A DNA stretch of 64,000 bases from Prochlorococcus marinus str. MIT 0917 (GCF_027359575.1 NZ_CP114784.1:62001-126000), one strand, 5' to 3'. Numbered from the stretch's first letter, positions 29,938 to 37,366 are shown. The notes: a model not told the origin generated them from the letters alone. A program made the numbers and translations.

Positions 29938-31570
29938 AGTCGATAATTGCCTTTTCGCAAGCTCTTTTCGTTATTGCCATCATTGTTAAGGTAGGGCTTT
30001 GCCAAGATGAAGTAGGCCAGCAAGCTCCATCAACTACCAATACATTGCTGCATTCCCATAGACGATTCCAATTGTCTAAAACGCTATTTTCCATTTCATT
30101 TCCCATTGGTGCTCCTCCTACCTCATGTATGTAATAACCAGGGGGTGGAGCATCATTTTTAATAGCAACAGATTTTCTTAGAATTTGTTTGGTAAATGGA
30201 ATATTTAGGATCTCATTTGCTGGAATAATATTTCCATTTCCAGAATTGATAATAAGCTCAATCATTCTGTTCATTTCCGTGACCATTCGTTTTTCATTTT
30301 TACGCCAAACTATAGATATGTGTGGTATCGAAATATCATATTGATCTTTGCTCTTAGAAAGAGAAACAGTGTTTTTGTGGTTTGGGAGTACTTCTCCATG
30401 GCCAATAAGGAATCCAGTTTTTGTATTTTTATATCTTTTTAAAACATTGGGAGGTTCAAACCTATCGATTCCTCCCCAGATTCCATATCCTCCAACAAAG
30501 TTCTTTTTAGTTGATCGATTTCTACCGATAGGGATAAAAAAGCTACCAGCTCCTGTTAAAAGATTATTATTATTTTTATTTGAAGAATCAGTAAAATGCT
30601 TTTCGATTGGAACAGTAAAAAACCTACAGGTTGAGATATGATCCATTAAATTATTTCCTAATGAATGGGAGGGGTCAATTAGACCATTTGGATTATTACT
30701 TTCTTCAGAACTTAATAGAATTCTAATTGTTTGGATTGTTGATGAACATAATATTATTAATTTACTTTCTAATTCACTTCTCTCTCCGTTTCTTTGATTA
30801 ACTAAAATAACACTTTTCGCAGACTTTCTATCTTTATTTAATACTAATTTATCTACAATATGATTTGAAAGTATTTCTACTTTACCTAGCCTAATAGCTT
30901 CTTTTAACGTGCTGCCTAAGCTGCTATATCTTGGCCATTTTGTTTTATCTTTATTTGCTCCAAAGCCTCTGGAATGTATAAAGGGAAGATTTAATTTTTC
31001 TTTTACATTAGAGGCAAATCTTTCTTCGCTTCCTGTGAATGGAAGTTTGCCAATATATTCACCATTAGGTATTTGACTGAGATCATCTTTGTTTCCATAT
31101 ATTTTTAGAAAATTCTCTATTTCTGAATAATGTGACTCAAGATCTTTATAACTAATAGGCCATTTAAGATTGTATTCTTTATCTTTTGAGGCTTCAAAAT
31201 CTTCGTTGGCTAATCTTAAGGTTATTCCTCCCCAAGTAAGGCTCCTTCCTCCAACTTGATTGCCTTGCGTCCAGATGAATGGGGCTTTTGGTGGGTTGGT
31301 GTACGGATTTGTTTTTTTGTTTGCGTAGAGTAAGGGATTTGATTTCCAGAAACCCGGATGCTGAGGTTGATTTTGATAGTTTCCAGTTGTTACCCCGATA
31401 AGTCTCCGAATCATGTTGCAAGGCTCTGTTCCGTTTGCCTGCTTAATTTCAAGTTCAGGACCTCTTTCAATTACTAATACTCTTACGCCAGCCTTGGCCA
31501 TTGTTAAGGCTGCCATCCCACCTGTTGCCCCTGAACCGATAATTATGGCTTCATATGGCTTGTCAATCAT
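29927..31570 (-). CDS. GMC-family FAD oxidoreductase
   Basis: A 547-residue flavoprotein of the glucose-methanol-choline oxidoreductase family. It has the N-terminal dinucleotide-binding IIGSGATGGMAALTMAKAG, the family signature NQVGGRSLTWGGITLR near residue 110, SSTIQTIRILL in the middle, and the C-terminal block HEVGGAPMGN plus VDGACWPTSSWQSPTLTMMAI that carries the catalytic His region. No signal peptide. The substrate, probably a sugar or alcohol, is unknown. Confidence 0.9.
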   Translation of the reverse strand: MIDKPYEAIIIGSGATGGMAALTMAKAGVRVLVIERGPELEIKQANGTEPCNMIRRLIGVTTGNYQNQPQHPGFWKSNPLLYANKKTNPYTNPPKAPFIWTQGNQVGGRSLTWGGITLRLANEDFEASKDKEYNLKWPISYKDLESHYSEIENFLKIYGNKDDLSQIPNGEYIGKLPFTGSEERFASNVKEKLNLPFIHSRGFGANKDKTKWPRYSSLGSTLKEAIRLGKVEILSNHIVDKLVLNKDRKSAKSVILVNQRNGERSELESKLIILCSSTIQTIRILLSSEESNNPNGLIDPSHSLGNNLMDHISTCRFFTVPIEKHFTDSSNKNNNNLLTGAGSFFIPIGRNRSTKKNFVGGYGIWGGIDRFEPPNVLKRYKNTKTGFLIGHGEVLPNHKNTVSLSKSKDQYDISIPHISIVWRKNEKRMVTEMNRMIELIINSGNGNIIPANEILNIPFTKQILRKSVAIKNDAPPPGYYIHEVGGAPMGNEMENSVLDNWNRLWECSNVLVVDGACWPTSSWQSPTLTMMAITKRACEKAIIDFKG

Positions 31571-31763
31571 TTGATAGATCTTGTGTATTTTAAATTTGGT
31601 GGATTTAGGAAATTATTTTTTTGATAAATAAAATATATATTAAATTATAGTGTTAGTTTAGAGGAGGTTGGAAAAATTGATTAATTTATATCGTCTTTAC
31701 TTTCTCTAATAAAGCATTAGCATAGAATATTTTTTATTAGAGGGTTTTTAAATCTTTTTATTT

Positions 31764-31797
31764 AATTATTAAGATCAATATATTGATCTTAATAATT
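31764..31797. repeat. Perfect 34-bp palindrome between divergent genes
   Basis: Left arm 31764-31780 (AATTATTAAGATCAATA) and right arm 31781-31797 are exact reverse complements with no spacer. It lies in the 389-base gap between the GMC oxidoreductase (leftward) and the pentapeptide protein (rightward), so it is not at the 3' end of either gene. The rest of the gap is AT-rich without a gene. Confidence 0.9.
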
Positions 31798-31870
31798 CGC
31801 GAGTAAATAAATAATTTTTTTGATTCGTTTTTATGATTTAAGAGTGGTTTTACTATTAGTCTTTTATTTA

Positions 31871-31893
31871 TAATATATTATAATATATTATAA
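31871..31893. repeat. 10-bp tandem repeat of a palindromic unit
   Basis: TAATATATTA occurs twice in tandem and is followed by TAA. The unit is its own reverse complement. It is about 70 bases upstream of the pentapeptide gene, a promoter-proximal position. Confidence 0.8.
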
Positions 31894-31959
31894 ATCCAAT
31901 ATTTAACTTTTAGACCCTTTTTGAATTAAAATATATTCATCAGTAGCTATTAGAAAGTT

Positions 31960-32430
31960 ATGTTTAAACGTCTTCTTCTTTTTGTAAGCTCGGTTTTATT
32001 TTTCTTTTGTTCTCTGCCAGCTTACTCAGCTTTGGACTATGGTAAGCAAACATTGATAGGTGCTGATTTCTCTAACATTGATTTGAAAGGTGCGACTTTC
32101 TATTTAAGCGATCTCCAAGATGCTGATTTTTCGGGTAGTGATCTTCAAGGAGCTAGTTTTTTTGATGCAAAGCTTGAAAACGCTAATCTAAGTAATACAA
32201 ACATGAGAGATGTAACAATGGATGCCGCTATACTTAATGGTGCAAACCTTTCAAATAGCGTATTAGAAGGAGCTTTTGCTTATAACGCCAAATTTGAAAA
32301 CGTTATTATTGAAGGTGCTGATTTTACTGATGTATTGATAGCGAACGATGTAAAAAATAAGTTATGTATTATCGCAGATGGGATAAACAGTGTTACCAAC
32401 AAAAAAACAAGTGACTCATTGGATTGTTAG
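31960..32430 (+). CDS. Exported pentapeptide-repeat protein
   Basis: A 156-residue protein. The signal peptide (LLLFVSSVLFFFCSLPAYSA, cleavage likely after AYSA) is followed by about nine A(D/N)LxX pentapeptide repeats (IGADFSNIDLKGATFYLSDL and so on, residues 36-125), which form a right-handed beta helix. Export suggests the thylakoid lumen or periplasm, like the lumenal pentapeptide proteins of cyanobacteria and plastids. The last 30 residues have two Cys (KLCII and SLDC) that could pair. Confidence 0.9.
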   Translation: MFKRLLLFVSSVLFFFCSLPAYSALDYGKQTLIGADFSNIDLKGATFYLSDLQDADFSGSDLQGASFFDAKLENANLSNTNMRDVTMDAAILNGANLSNSVLEGAFAYNAKFENVIIEGADFTDVLIANDVKNKLCIIADGINSVTNKKTSDSLDC

Positions 32431-32438
32431 TAAACAGT

Positions 32439-34535
32439 ATGATTGTTAAGAAAAATATTAATCACTCTAAATATATTTTTTGGGTTTCAGTTTTATTTAT
32501 TTGGATTTTCTCCACAATAACTGATCGGATTTGGTGGAATTTATATAGCAATATTCCTTCATGGGATCAGGCTGATTATCTCAATAGTGCCCTTGATCAT
32601 GCCCGTGCACTATCTTTTTTGGGTGGTGATGGAGCTTCAGACTTTCGCTTTTTACTAGATAAATCTCCAAAGATTCCTCCTTTGGCCTCAATAATCAATG
32701 GCGCCATAATTTCATTTGCTGGTGATGCCCCTCACAAAGCTGCATGGTCCTTAAGTTTTTGGAATGGATTCTTTATCTTTAATATTGCTTCATGGGGAGT
32801 TTATTTGAGAGGAAATAAATTTGCCCTTTTTTGTGTTCTTATTAGTGCATTTTCTCCTTTCTTATTTCATCTAAGAACTGATTATGTATTGGAGTTACCT
32901 CTAATCTCCGCTATTACATTTTATTTGTTTCATCTAGGAAGGTGGAGTGATAAATCAACCGGAGGTAAATGGATTCAGTTAATAATGGCTACTTTCGCAT
33001 GCTCTTTTTCTTTATTGATTAAGCAGAGTTCTTTATTAGTTATAATACCATCTTTGTTTTTTATTCTTATTCTTTCTTTTAAAAGAGATAAGAAATTTAG
33101 ATTGCAACTTTTATGCTTATTCCTTTTCAATCTTTTAGCGATTTTACCTTGGTTTTATCATAATTGGATAATGATTTTGAGTGGAACTTATAGAGCTGTT
33201 TTTGAATCCGCAGCAATAGAAGGTGATCCCTCTGTTTTTGGTTTTAAAAGTATTTTCTGGTATTTTCCGTATGTAGAGAATCAGTTTGGAAGTATTATTT
33301 TCTTTTCAGGTTTATCAGGAATAATATTTTCCTTTTTAAGCTATATAAAATCTTTTACAACTCAAGGAATATTAGTGGATATTTTTAATAAGAATAACTA
33401 TAAATGGACATGGATTTATTTTAATCTAATAACATGCTGGACTTTTACAACTTTCATACCTAACAAGGATGAAAGATATATTGCATGTACAATACCGTTA
33501 ATTATTTTATTGTTAGCCCTTGGCTTTTCTAAGTGGAATGAATGGCTAGATAATTATTTTAGATTCAAATCTTTTGGTTTATTATTGATTCCTCCTGTAA
33601 GTTTTTTGTTTTCTAATTCTATTAACAAGTTTAACACTTTAGAAAATATTTCAAGTAAATATTATCCTATTAAAGAAATTATATCGATTGTCAAATCGGC
33701 TAATACTATCGATGCAAAAGAAACTATTATTGTTGTTCCCAGTACGCCTGAAATTAATCAGCATAATGTAAGTTATTTTGGTAGAATGCAAAGTGGAAAT
33801 ATTTTAGGCAGACAACTTGGTCAATCCCTTTTACATATAGAACCTGTTCTTAAATATTCTAATTGGATTATTTTGGCTGAGGGAGATCAAGGCTCAGTTT
33901 CAACTAATTCATTAGCTCTAGATAAATCGATTAGAGATAGTTCTCTTTTTATAAAAGTTCGAGAATTTCCTAGAGAGATAAAAGGAAGCTATTCTTTATG
34001 GAAGCGTAGTACAAGTTCACCTAAGGAAGATGCATTTCATAATAGATTTGTTGAATTAGCTAAGGGAATGGAGCAAGGTCCATTAGGTATTAAATTGATT
34101 TTTGATCAAATAGAAATACAACATATGCTTGATGGACATTTTAAATATAAAAGTATAGTTAGAGATAAGGCGCTATCTAAAATAAGTTCAGACCCCAAAA
34201 ATGTTGAATCTTTATGGTCCTTAGCTCTCCTTAAGATATTATCGAATAGACCTTATGACGCAGATGTTTATTTCAGAAATTTAGAAATCTTGCTGCCAAA
34301 TAATCCCTGGCCAAGTGCTTATAGAACTATCGTTAACTTAGCCTCTTGGAATCCTTGGAAAGCATCTTTGATAGCAGATAGAGCGCATAAAAGAAATCCA
34401 AATTACTTTCTAAAAGGTTTGGGTGATATGAGTGCACTGTTTCGAGGATCCTTTTGGCGCTTTACGTCTGCTTTAAATAGTGTTCCGAATGCGATAAAAA
34501 GTATTGATGAAGCTTTAAGACCAATAGAAAAATAA
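32439..34535 (+). CDS. GT39/ArnT-like membrane glycosyltransferase
   Basis: A large integral membrane protein of 698 residues from ATG 32439; the frame opens at 32424, overlapping the upstream stop. Around 10-11 hydrophobic helices occupy residues 10-410. The first lumenal loop has IPSWDQADYLNSALDHA, the acidic loop expected in GT-C enzymes that use polyprenyl-phosphate sugars. The soluble C-terminal 280 residues (VESLWSLALLKILSNRPYDADVYF) suggest TPR-like helices. It may modify lipids or exported proteins. The family call is by topology and the loop motif. Confidence 0.7.
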   Translation: MIVKKNINHSKYIFWVSVLFIWIFSTITDRIWWNLYSNIPSWDQADYLNSALDHARALSFLGGDGASDFRFLLDKSPKIPPLASIINGAIISFAGDAPHKAAWSLSFWNGFFIFNIASWGVYLRGNKFALFCVLISAFSPFLFHLRTDYVLELPLISAITFYLFHLGRWSDKSTGGKWIQLIMATFACSFSLLIKQSSLLVIIPSLFFILILSFKRDKKFRLQLLCLFLFNLLAILPWFYHNWIMILSGTYRAVFESAAIEGDPSVFGFKSIFWYFPYVENQFGSIIFFSGLSGIIFSFLSYIKSFTTQGILVDIFNKNNYKWTWIYFNLITCWTFTTFIPNKDERYIACTIPLIILLLALGFSKWNEWLDNYFRFKSFGLLLIPPVSFLFSNSINKFNTLENISSKYYPIKEIISIVKSANTIDAKETIIVVPSTPEINQHNVSYFGRMQSGNILGRQLGQSLLHIEPVLKYSNWIILAEGDQGSVSTNSLALDKSIRDSSLFIKVREFPREIKGSYSLWKRSTSSPKEDAFHNRFVELAKGMEQGPLGIKLIFDQIEIQHMLDGHFKYKSIVRDKALSKISSDPKNVESLWSLALLKILSNRPYDADVYFRNLEILLPNNPWPSAYRTIVNLASWNPWKASLIADRAHKRNPNYFLKGLGDMSALFRGSFWRFTSALNSVPNAIKSIDEALRPIEK

Positions 34536-34572
34536 AATCACAAGACAAAATTTGAATTTTGACTTGGATTGT

Positions 34573-34743
34573 TCAAAGTTGATCTCTTTCGAATGTTTTT
34601 GTTATTTCTTTTAGAAATTCAACTATTTGGATATTTGTATACCCAAGCTCAGTCCTAAGCCCTTTGCATGAGGAGGTAATCTCTTTCCAAATATCAGCTC
34701 TTACAATTGCTTCTCTGTCTTTTAAGTAACGCTCTTCTTTCAT
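34573..34743 (-). CDS. Small hypothetical protein, 56 residues
   Basis: The minus strand has a clean frame from ATG 34743 to TGA 34573, beginning MKEERYLKDREAIVRADIW and ending KTFERDQL. It is highly charged and helical. It lies at the left edge of the accessory stretch, next to a 39-bp palindrome. Unknown function. Confidence 0.5.
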   Translation of the reverse strand: MKEERYLKDREAIVRADIWKEITSSCKGLRTELGYTNIQIVEFLKEITKTFERDQL

Positions 34744-34787
34744 TTTGATTTAATTATGTAAGGTGTGGTTTTCTGAGCTTTTAAGAA

Positions 34788-34826
34788 AACCAACCTAGTA
34801 AATCTTTAAGATTTACTAGGTTGGTT
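34788..34826. repeat. Near-perfect 39-bp palindrome (19-bp arms)
   Basis: The arms 34788-34806 (AACCAACCTAGTAAATCTT) and 34808-34826 are exact reverse complements around a single central T. There is no T-run after it on either strand, so a simple terminator is unlikely. It lies just upstream of the 56-residue protein gene (minus strand) and about 500 bases from the tRNA-Ser. Confidence 0.92.
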
Positions 34827-35060
34827 CGATTGATATCAGATCACTTTCTTAAAAATTTTAAAACCTAATTTTTAAATACCTTAACGAAAAAATAAAAGAA
34901 TCATGAGAATTATGCCATTCTTGTATGCATTAAATATTTGATTTACTTCTCTTAATAGGCTCAAAAATAAATCATTTTTAAGATTTTTTGATTAATTTAC
35001 TTAATATTTGGGCTTGTTTCTCATATTGTAGTTAAAAGAATATAATCAAATAGATCTAAT

Positions 35061-35228
35061 CTTCCCTACGCGGTAGGGATGGAGGGGTTTCGAATCCTCG
35101 ATGGAGTTTCACCCGTGCTAGTTTTTAAGACCAGCGACTTTTTTGTTCGTATTAATTGATCTCAGCTGTATCCTGACTTGTGAAGATCGAGTGTTGCCCT
35201 CAATGGATTCTAAACTTTCGTAGGGAAG
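35061..35228. other. 168-base segment closed by a perfect 10-bp inverted repeat
   Basis: CTTCCCTACG (35061-35070) and CGTAGGGAAG (35219-35228) are exact complements enclosing the decayed tRNA-Ser copy. Read on the minus strand the interior also has AAGTCAGGATAC and GGGCAAC segments, which recall parts of cobalamin riboswitches but not in an order that lets me call one. It may be a structured RNA or an element end; the strand is undecided. Confidence 0.4.
35077..35136 (-). pseudogene. Decayed 3'-half copy of tRNA-Ser
   Basis: On the minus strand this stretch aligns with the anticodon arm, variable arm, T arm and acceptor 3' side of the intact tRNA-Ser at 35337-35423. Shared blocks include GGTCTT, AAAACTAGCA, AACTCCATCG and ATTCGAA/GTTCGAA. 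The T stem is mispaired and no D arm precedes it, so it is not a functional tRNA. The anticodon triplet in the loop reads UAA rather than UGA. It is best explained as an old duplicated fragment. Confidence 0.65.
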
Positions 35229-35336
35229 CTTCTATTTTTAACTAAATTTTTCCTTTTTCTGTCAGCCTTTGGATTATAGATGATAAAAATGAGATTAAAA
35301 ATATAATTAAATACCCCTAGCCTCTCCATAAGAGAA

Positions 35337-35423
35337 CGGAGAGTGGGGGATTCGAACCCCCGATGGAGTTGCCCCCATGCTAGTTTTCAAGACTAGAGCC
35401 ATAAACCACTCGACCAACTCTCC
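35337..35423 (-). tRNA. tRNA-Ser(UGA)
   Basis: An 87-base class II tRNA. The acceptor stem GGAGAGT/ACTCTCC pairs perfectly (35423-35417 with 35344-35338) and the discriminator is G. The anticodon stem-loop is CTAGT-CTTGAAA-ACTAG with anticodon TGA. A long variable arm (GCATGGGGGCAACTCCATC) and the T arm GGGGG-TTCGAAT-CCCCC complete it. CCA is not encoded. Partial copies lie on both sides of it (35077-35136 and 38859-38905). Confidence 0.97.
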
Positions 35424-35783
35424 ACTTCGAATTTTACATCATTGGCTTAGGATTTTTTTAATTAAATTTTGAAAAAAGAAAAAATCTATAAGTAGAAAAT
35501 CTAGTCAATGCCATTGTTTATGGAAAAATTACATGCCTTAGAGGGTTGGCTAGTTTTGGATATTTGATAAATATAGTTTGGTTCCTCTTTTTAAGTATTT
35601 TCGAGGCGGAGGTGGCGATGTCTTCCTTATCTGATGAATAAACAAATGAATCAAACCCACTCAGTCGAAAACGAAATCAAATCTATACCTATAGAGAGTT
35701 TTAAATAATTGATCTAAGAATGGATTTTCATTTGCTTTTCTTTTATTAGTTTTAATCCTGTAAAGAGCGCTGTTATATTTTTG

Positions 35784-35900
35784 ATGAACTGTGAAAGGTG
35801 TAAAGAGTTTCATAAGGCCTCCTTTCTTCATCTTTGGTCTACCCCTCCTCTTTGTGAGAAGGGCGTAGGAAAGCCCTACCTCAATCGAACATCATTTTAG
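35784..35900 (+). CDS. Possible 38-residue cysteine-containing peptide
   Basis: ATG 35784 to TAG 35898 encodes MNCERCKEFHKASFLHLW and ends LNRTSF. A CxxC at residues 3-6 and a further Cys near residue 24 could bind a metal. It is very short and in accessory DNA, so it may be fortuitous. The preceding 360 bases (35424-35783) hold only a 20-codon frame at 35647-35709 and nothing else I can support. Confidence 0.3.
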   Translation: MNCERCKEFHKASFLHLWSTPPLCEKGVGKPYLNRTSF

Positions 35901-35964
35901 AGAACTTTTTTTAGATTTATTTTGTATAAAAGAACGATAACTTCTACTAAAGATAGTGGCGTTC

Positions 35965-36126
35965 AAGCTCTATTCAGAGAAGGGGACAGTCGGTGAAATC
36001 CTGTCACTTTGCTCGCAAATTTATTAAAGGTAGTCCTCCGCTTTCCTTGATAAATAAATCTAAGCTCTGCATTTCCTACTGCATACCGGGCTTAACCATT
36101 TACTTCGAGAGTCCAATTAGGAGCTT
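35965..36126 (+). promoter_or_regulatory. Cobalamin-riboswitch-like element (candidate)
   Basis: A 162-base segment closed by AAGCTC (35965-35970) and GAGCTT (36121-36126). It has the ordered blocks of a cobalamin aptamer: a hairpin carrying GGTGAAATCC (35992-36001), then GCTCGCAA (36011-36018), then GCATACCGGGC (36081-36091), recalling GGTGAAAATCC, CCCGCAAC and GGAxACCxGCC of the known class. Several consensus positions differ, so a variant or look-alike is possible. A terminator hairpin follows at 36151, a typical expression platform. The next gene encodes a 47-residue protein of unknown role. Confidence 0.35.
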
Positions 36127-36150
36127 TAAGTAACTATTGAAGTTAGTTAG

Positions 36151-36174
36151 CCTCCTCTTGAAAAAGGGGGTTTT
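36151..36174 (+). terminator. Terminator-like hairpin after the riboswitch-like element
   Basis: CCTCCT (36151-36156) pairs with AGGGGG (36165-36170) with one G-U pair, has an A-rich loop, and is followed by TTTT. It lies 24 bases after the riboswitch-like segment and about 110 bases before the next ATG, where a regulated terminator would be expected. Confidence 0.5.
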
Positions 36175-36280
36175 CTATTGCAAAGCTCAAAATATACAAA
36201 TTAGAGAACCTTACAAGTCAGCTTCCCTCGGTCAGGGGCTAAAGCTGCTAGTTTACTTTCTTCGTTTTTATCCAATATGG

Positions 36281-36424
36281 ATGAACTTAGATAAACAACA
36301 CGCCAAACTTTTAAAACTTCAAGCTAAAGCTGACGCTTGTACTTCAAGAAAAGAGGCTCTAAAAATTTTAAAAAAGTCTGATAAGGCTATCCATAAACTT
36401 TCTATGCTATGGACCACCGACTAA
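36281..36424 (+). CDS. Small basic helical protein, 47 residues
   Basis: From ATG 36281 the product is MNLDKQHAKLLKLQAKADA and so on, lysine-rich with a heptad-like pattern (EALKILKKSDKAIHKL). The frame is open upstream to 36137, but the extra residues overlap the terminator-like hairpin and look non-coding. It is the first gene after the riboswitch-like element. Function unknown. Confidence 0.5.
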   Translation: MNLDKQHAKLLKLQAKADACTSRKEALKILKKSDKAIHKLSMLWTTD

Positions 36425-36505
36425 CTGTAATAAGGCTAACCCCATAGATTTTTGGAATCTTGCACCAGGCCCAGCCAAAATTTCCAAACCTGTTAATTCT
36501 TTTTT

Positions 36506-36625
36506 TCAGCCGAACATCTCAGCCATTTTTCCAGTTAGAGCAAAATAGCCAATCGCGCCAAAAAATAGTCATAAAGCAATCAGGTCGTTAACTATTCCAC
36601 CAATTATTTGAGCTTTAGCAAACAT
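36506..36625 (-). pseudogene. Small membrane peptide gene interrupted by TGA
   Basis: The minus-strand frame from ATG 36625 reads MFAKAQIIGGIVNDLIAL, then TGA, then LFFGAIGYFALTGKMAEMFG and a stop. The two parts together would form one membrane helix, and the product resembles the neighbouring 48-residue peptide (IIGGIIPNLIGLAFLCGVIIYF). The TGA sits where Trp (TGG) would fit, a one-base nonsense change. It is probably a recently broken paralogue. Confidence 0.5.
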
Positions 36626-36632
36626 ATCATTT

Positions 36633-36779
36633 TTATTGATGAGGATGTACTTTTTCTCCTCGTCTGACTCTTTCTTTTCTGGTTTGATCGAAATAAATAA
36701 TCACCCCACAAAGAAATGCCAATCCAATCAAGTTAGGAATAATCCCACCTATTATTTCGAACTCATTAAAGAACTCCAT
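36633..36779 (-). CDS. Small membrane peptide, 48 residues
   Basis: ATG 36779 to TAA 36633 encodes MEFFNEFEIIGGIIPNLIG, then a hydrophobic helix ending GVIIYFDQ, then a basic tail (TRKERVRRGEKVHPHQ). One membrane helix with a positive C-terminus. It is paralogous to the broken copy 8 bases downstream. Function unknown. Confidence 0.55.
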   Translation of the reverse strand: MEFFNEFEIIGGIIPNLIGLAFLCGVIIYFDQTRKERVRRGEKVHPHQ

Positions 36780-36839
36780 TTGTATCTTTATCGACTCCAA
36801 ATTGTCTTGTTTAGATTAATGACTTGAAAAAGCAATTGC

Positions 36840-37022
36840 TTATTCTTGTTTCTCTTCTTGGTGGTTAAATTTGAACCAACCGTCTTCTTTTATTCCTCTT
36901 TTAATAGCAGTAACAAGTGCTCCAAGGAAAAAAGAGCCTACCCCAGCAAAAATTGCCAGAGTTAATAAAGGCTTAACTCCTGTTACGGCTGTACTTTGAA
37001 GGGCAGGATCTAACGGATCCAT
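36840..37022 (-). CDS. Small single-pass membrane protein, 60 residues
   Basis: A 60-residue protein with an N-terminal soluble part (MDPLDPALQSTAVTGVKPL), one helix (LTLAIFAGVGSFFLGALVTAI) and a charged C-terminus (KRGIKEDGWFKFNHQEEKQE). It is not a high-light-inducible protein, as the chlorophyll-binding ExxNGR motif is absent. It is part of a minus-strand run of small genes. Function unknown. Confidence 0.6.
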   Translation of the reverse strand: MDPLDPALQSTAVTGVKPLLTLAIFAGVGSFFLGALVTAIKRGIKEDGWFKFNHQEEKQE

Positions 37023-37037
37023 TGAATCTTTGTTTTA

Positions 37038-37199
37038 TTAGTCGTCATAAACTTTGCATGTTGACGAAGTTGGGTGGATTTCACATTCTTCTTTCCAAAA
37101 CTCTTCTCTTGTCTCAGGCGGAACTTCATAATTGAAATCATGCATTACTCGAATATCACTTAAGGCATTTTTTATGAAAAATGGAGTTCTTAGCTTCAT
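37038..37199 (-). CDS. Short CP12-like protein, 53 residues
   Basis: ATG 37199 to TAA 37038. The C-terminus reads EECEIHPTSSTCKVYDD: two cysteines separated by eight residues and the final Cys-x-x-Tyr-Asp-Asp are the signature of CP12, which bridges GAPDH and phosphoribulokinase to switch off the Calvin cycle in the dark. The N-terminal part (MKLRTPFFIKNALSDIRVMHDF) is unlike ordinary CP12 and lacks the N-terminal cysteine pair. It is shorter than the usual roughly 75 residues. The GAPDH-binding half appears intact; PRK binding is doubtful. Confidence 0.65.
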   Translation of the reverse strand: MKLRTPFFIKNALSDIRVMHDFNYEVPPETREEFWKEECEIHPTSSTCKVYDD

Positions 37200-37300
37200 A
37201 AACCTCTTATTCGGATGAATATGTTCTAATTGATTCCATTTGATTTAAACACCTCGGCTTTTACTCAAGTACTACTTACTAGTTAATCGATAGGAAACAT

Positions 37301-37325
37301 AAAAAGGGCTGACCTAAGTCAGCCC
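37301..37325 (-). terminator. Rho-independent terminator for the 54-residue gene
   Basis: A perfect 8-bp stem, GGGCTGAC (37306-37313) with GTCAGCCC (37318-37325), and a four-base loop. On the minus strand it is followed by TTTTT. It lies about 40 bases after the stop of the minus-strand gene at 37367-37531. Confidence 0.85.
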
Positions 37326-37366
37326 AAATACTTTCGATAGAAATCAGCAGTCAATTAAATTCTCAA

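Noticed and set aside
35077..35136. tRNA-Leu(UAA)
   Set aside because: The loop reads UAA, but the T stem is mispaired, there is no D arm or 5' acceptor strand, and the sequence aligns best with the nearby tRNA-Ser.
35061..35228. Two-piece tmRNA, as in marine cyanobacteria
   Set aside because: No reading frame resembling the cyanobacterial tag peptide is present and the tRNA-like part is degenerate.
35647..35709. 20-codon frame beginning MNQTHSVENE
   Set aside because: Too short to distinguish from chance in this accessory stretch.
36137..36280. N-terminal extension of the 47-residue protein
   Set aside because: It overlaps a terminator-like hairpin and gives an atypical mixed sequence; ATG 36281 is the better start.
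36840..37022. High-light-inducible (Hli) protein
   Set aside because: It is the right size with one helix, but the chlorophyll-binding ExxNGR motif is missing.
37294..37325. Yfr2-type small RNA suggested by GGAAACA next to a hairpin
   Set aside because: Only one copy of the motif, and the hairpin is better explained as the terminator of the minus-strand gene.
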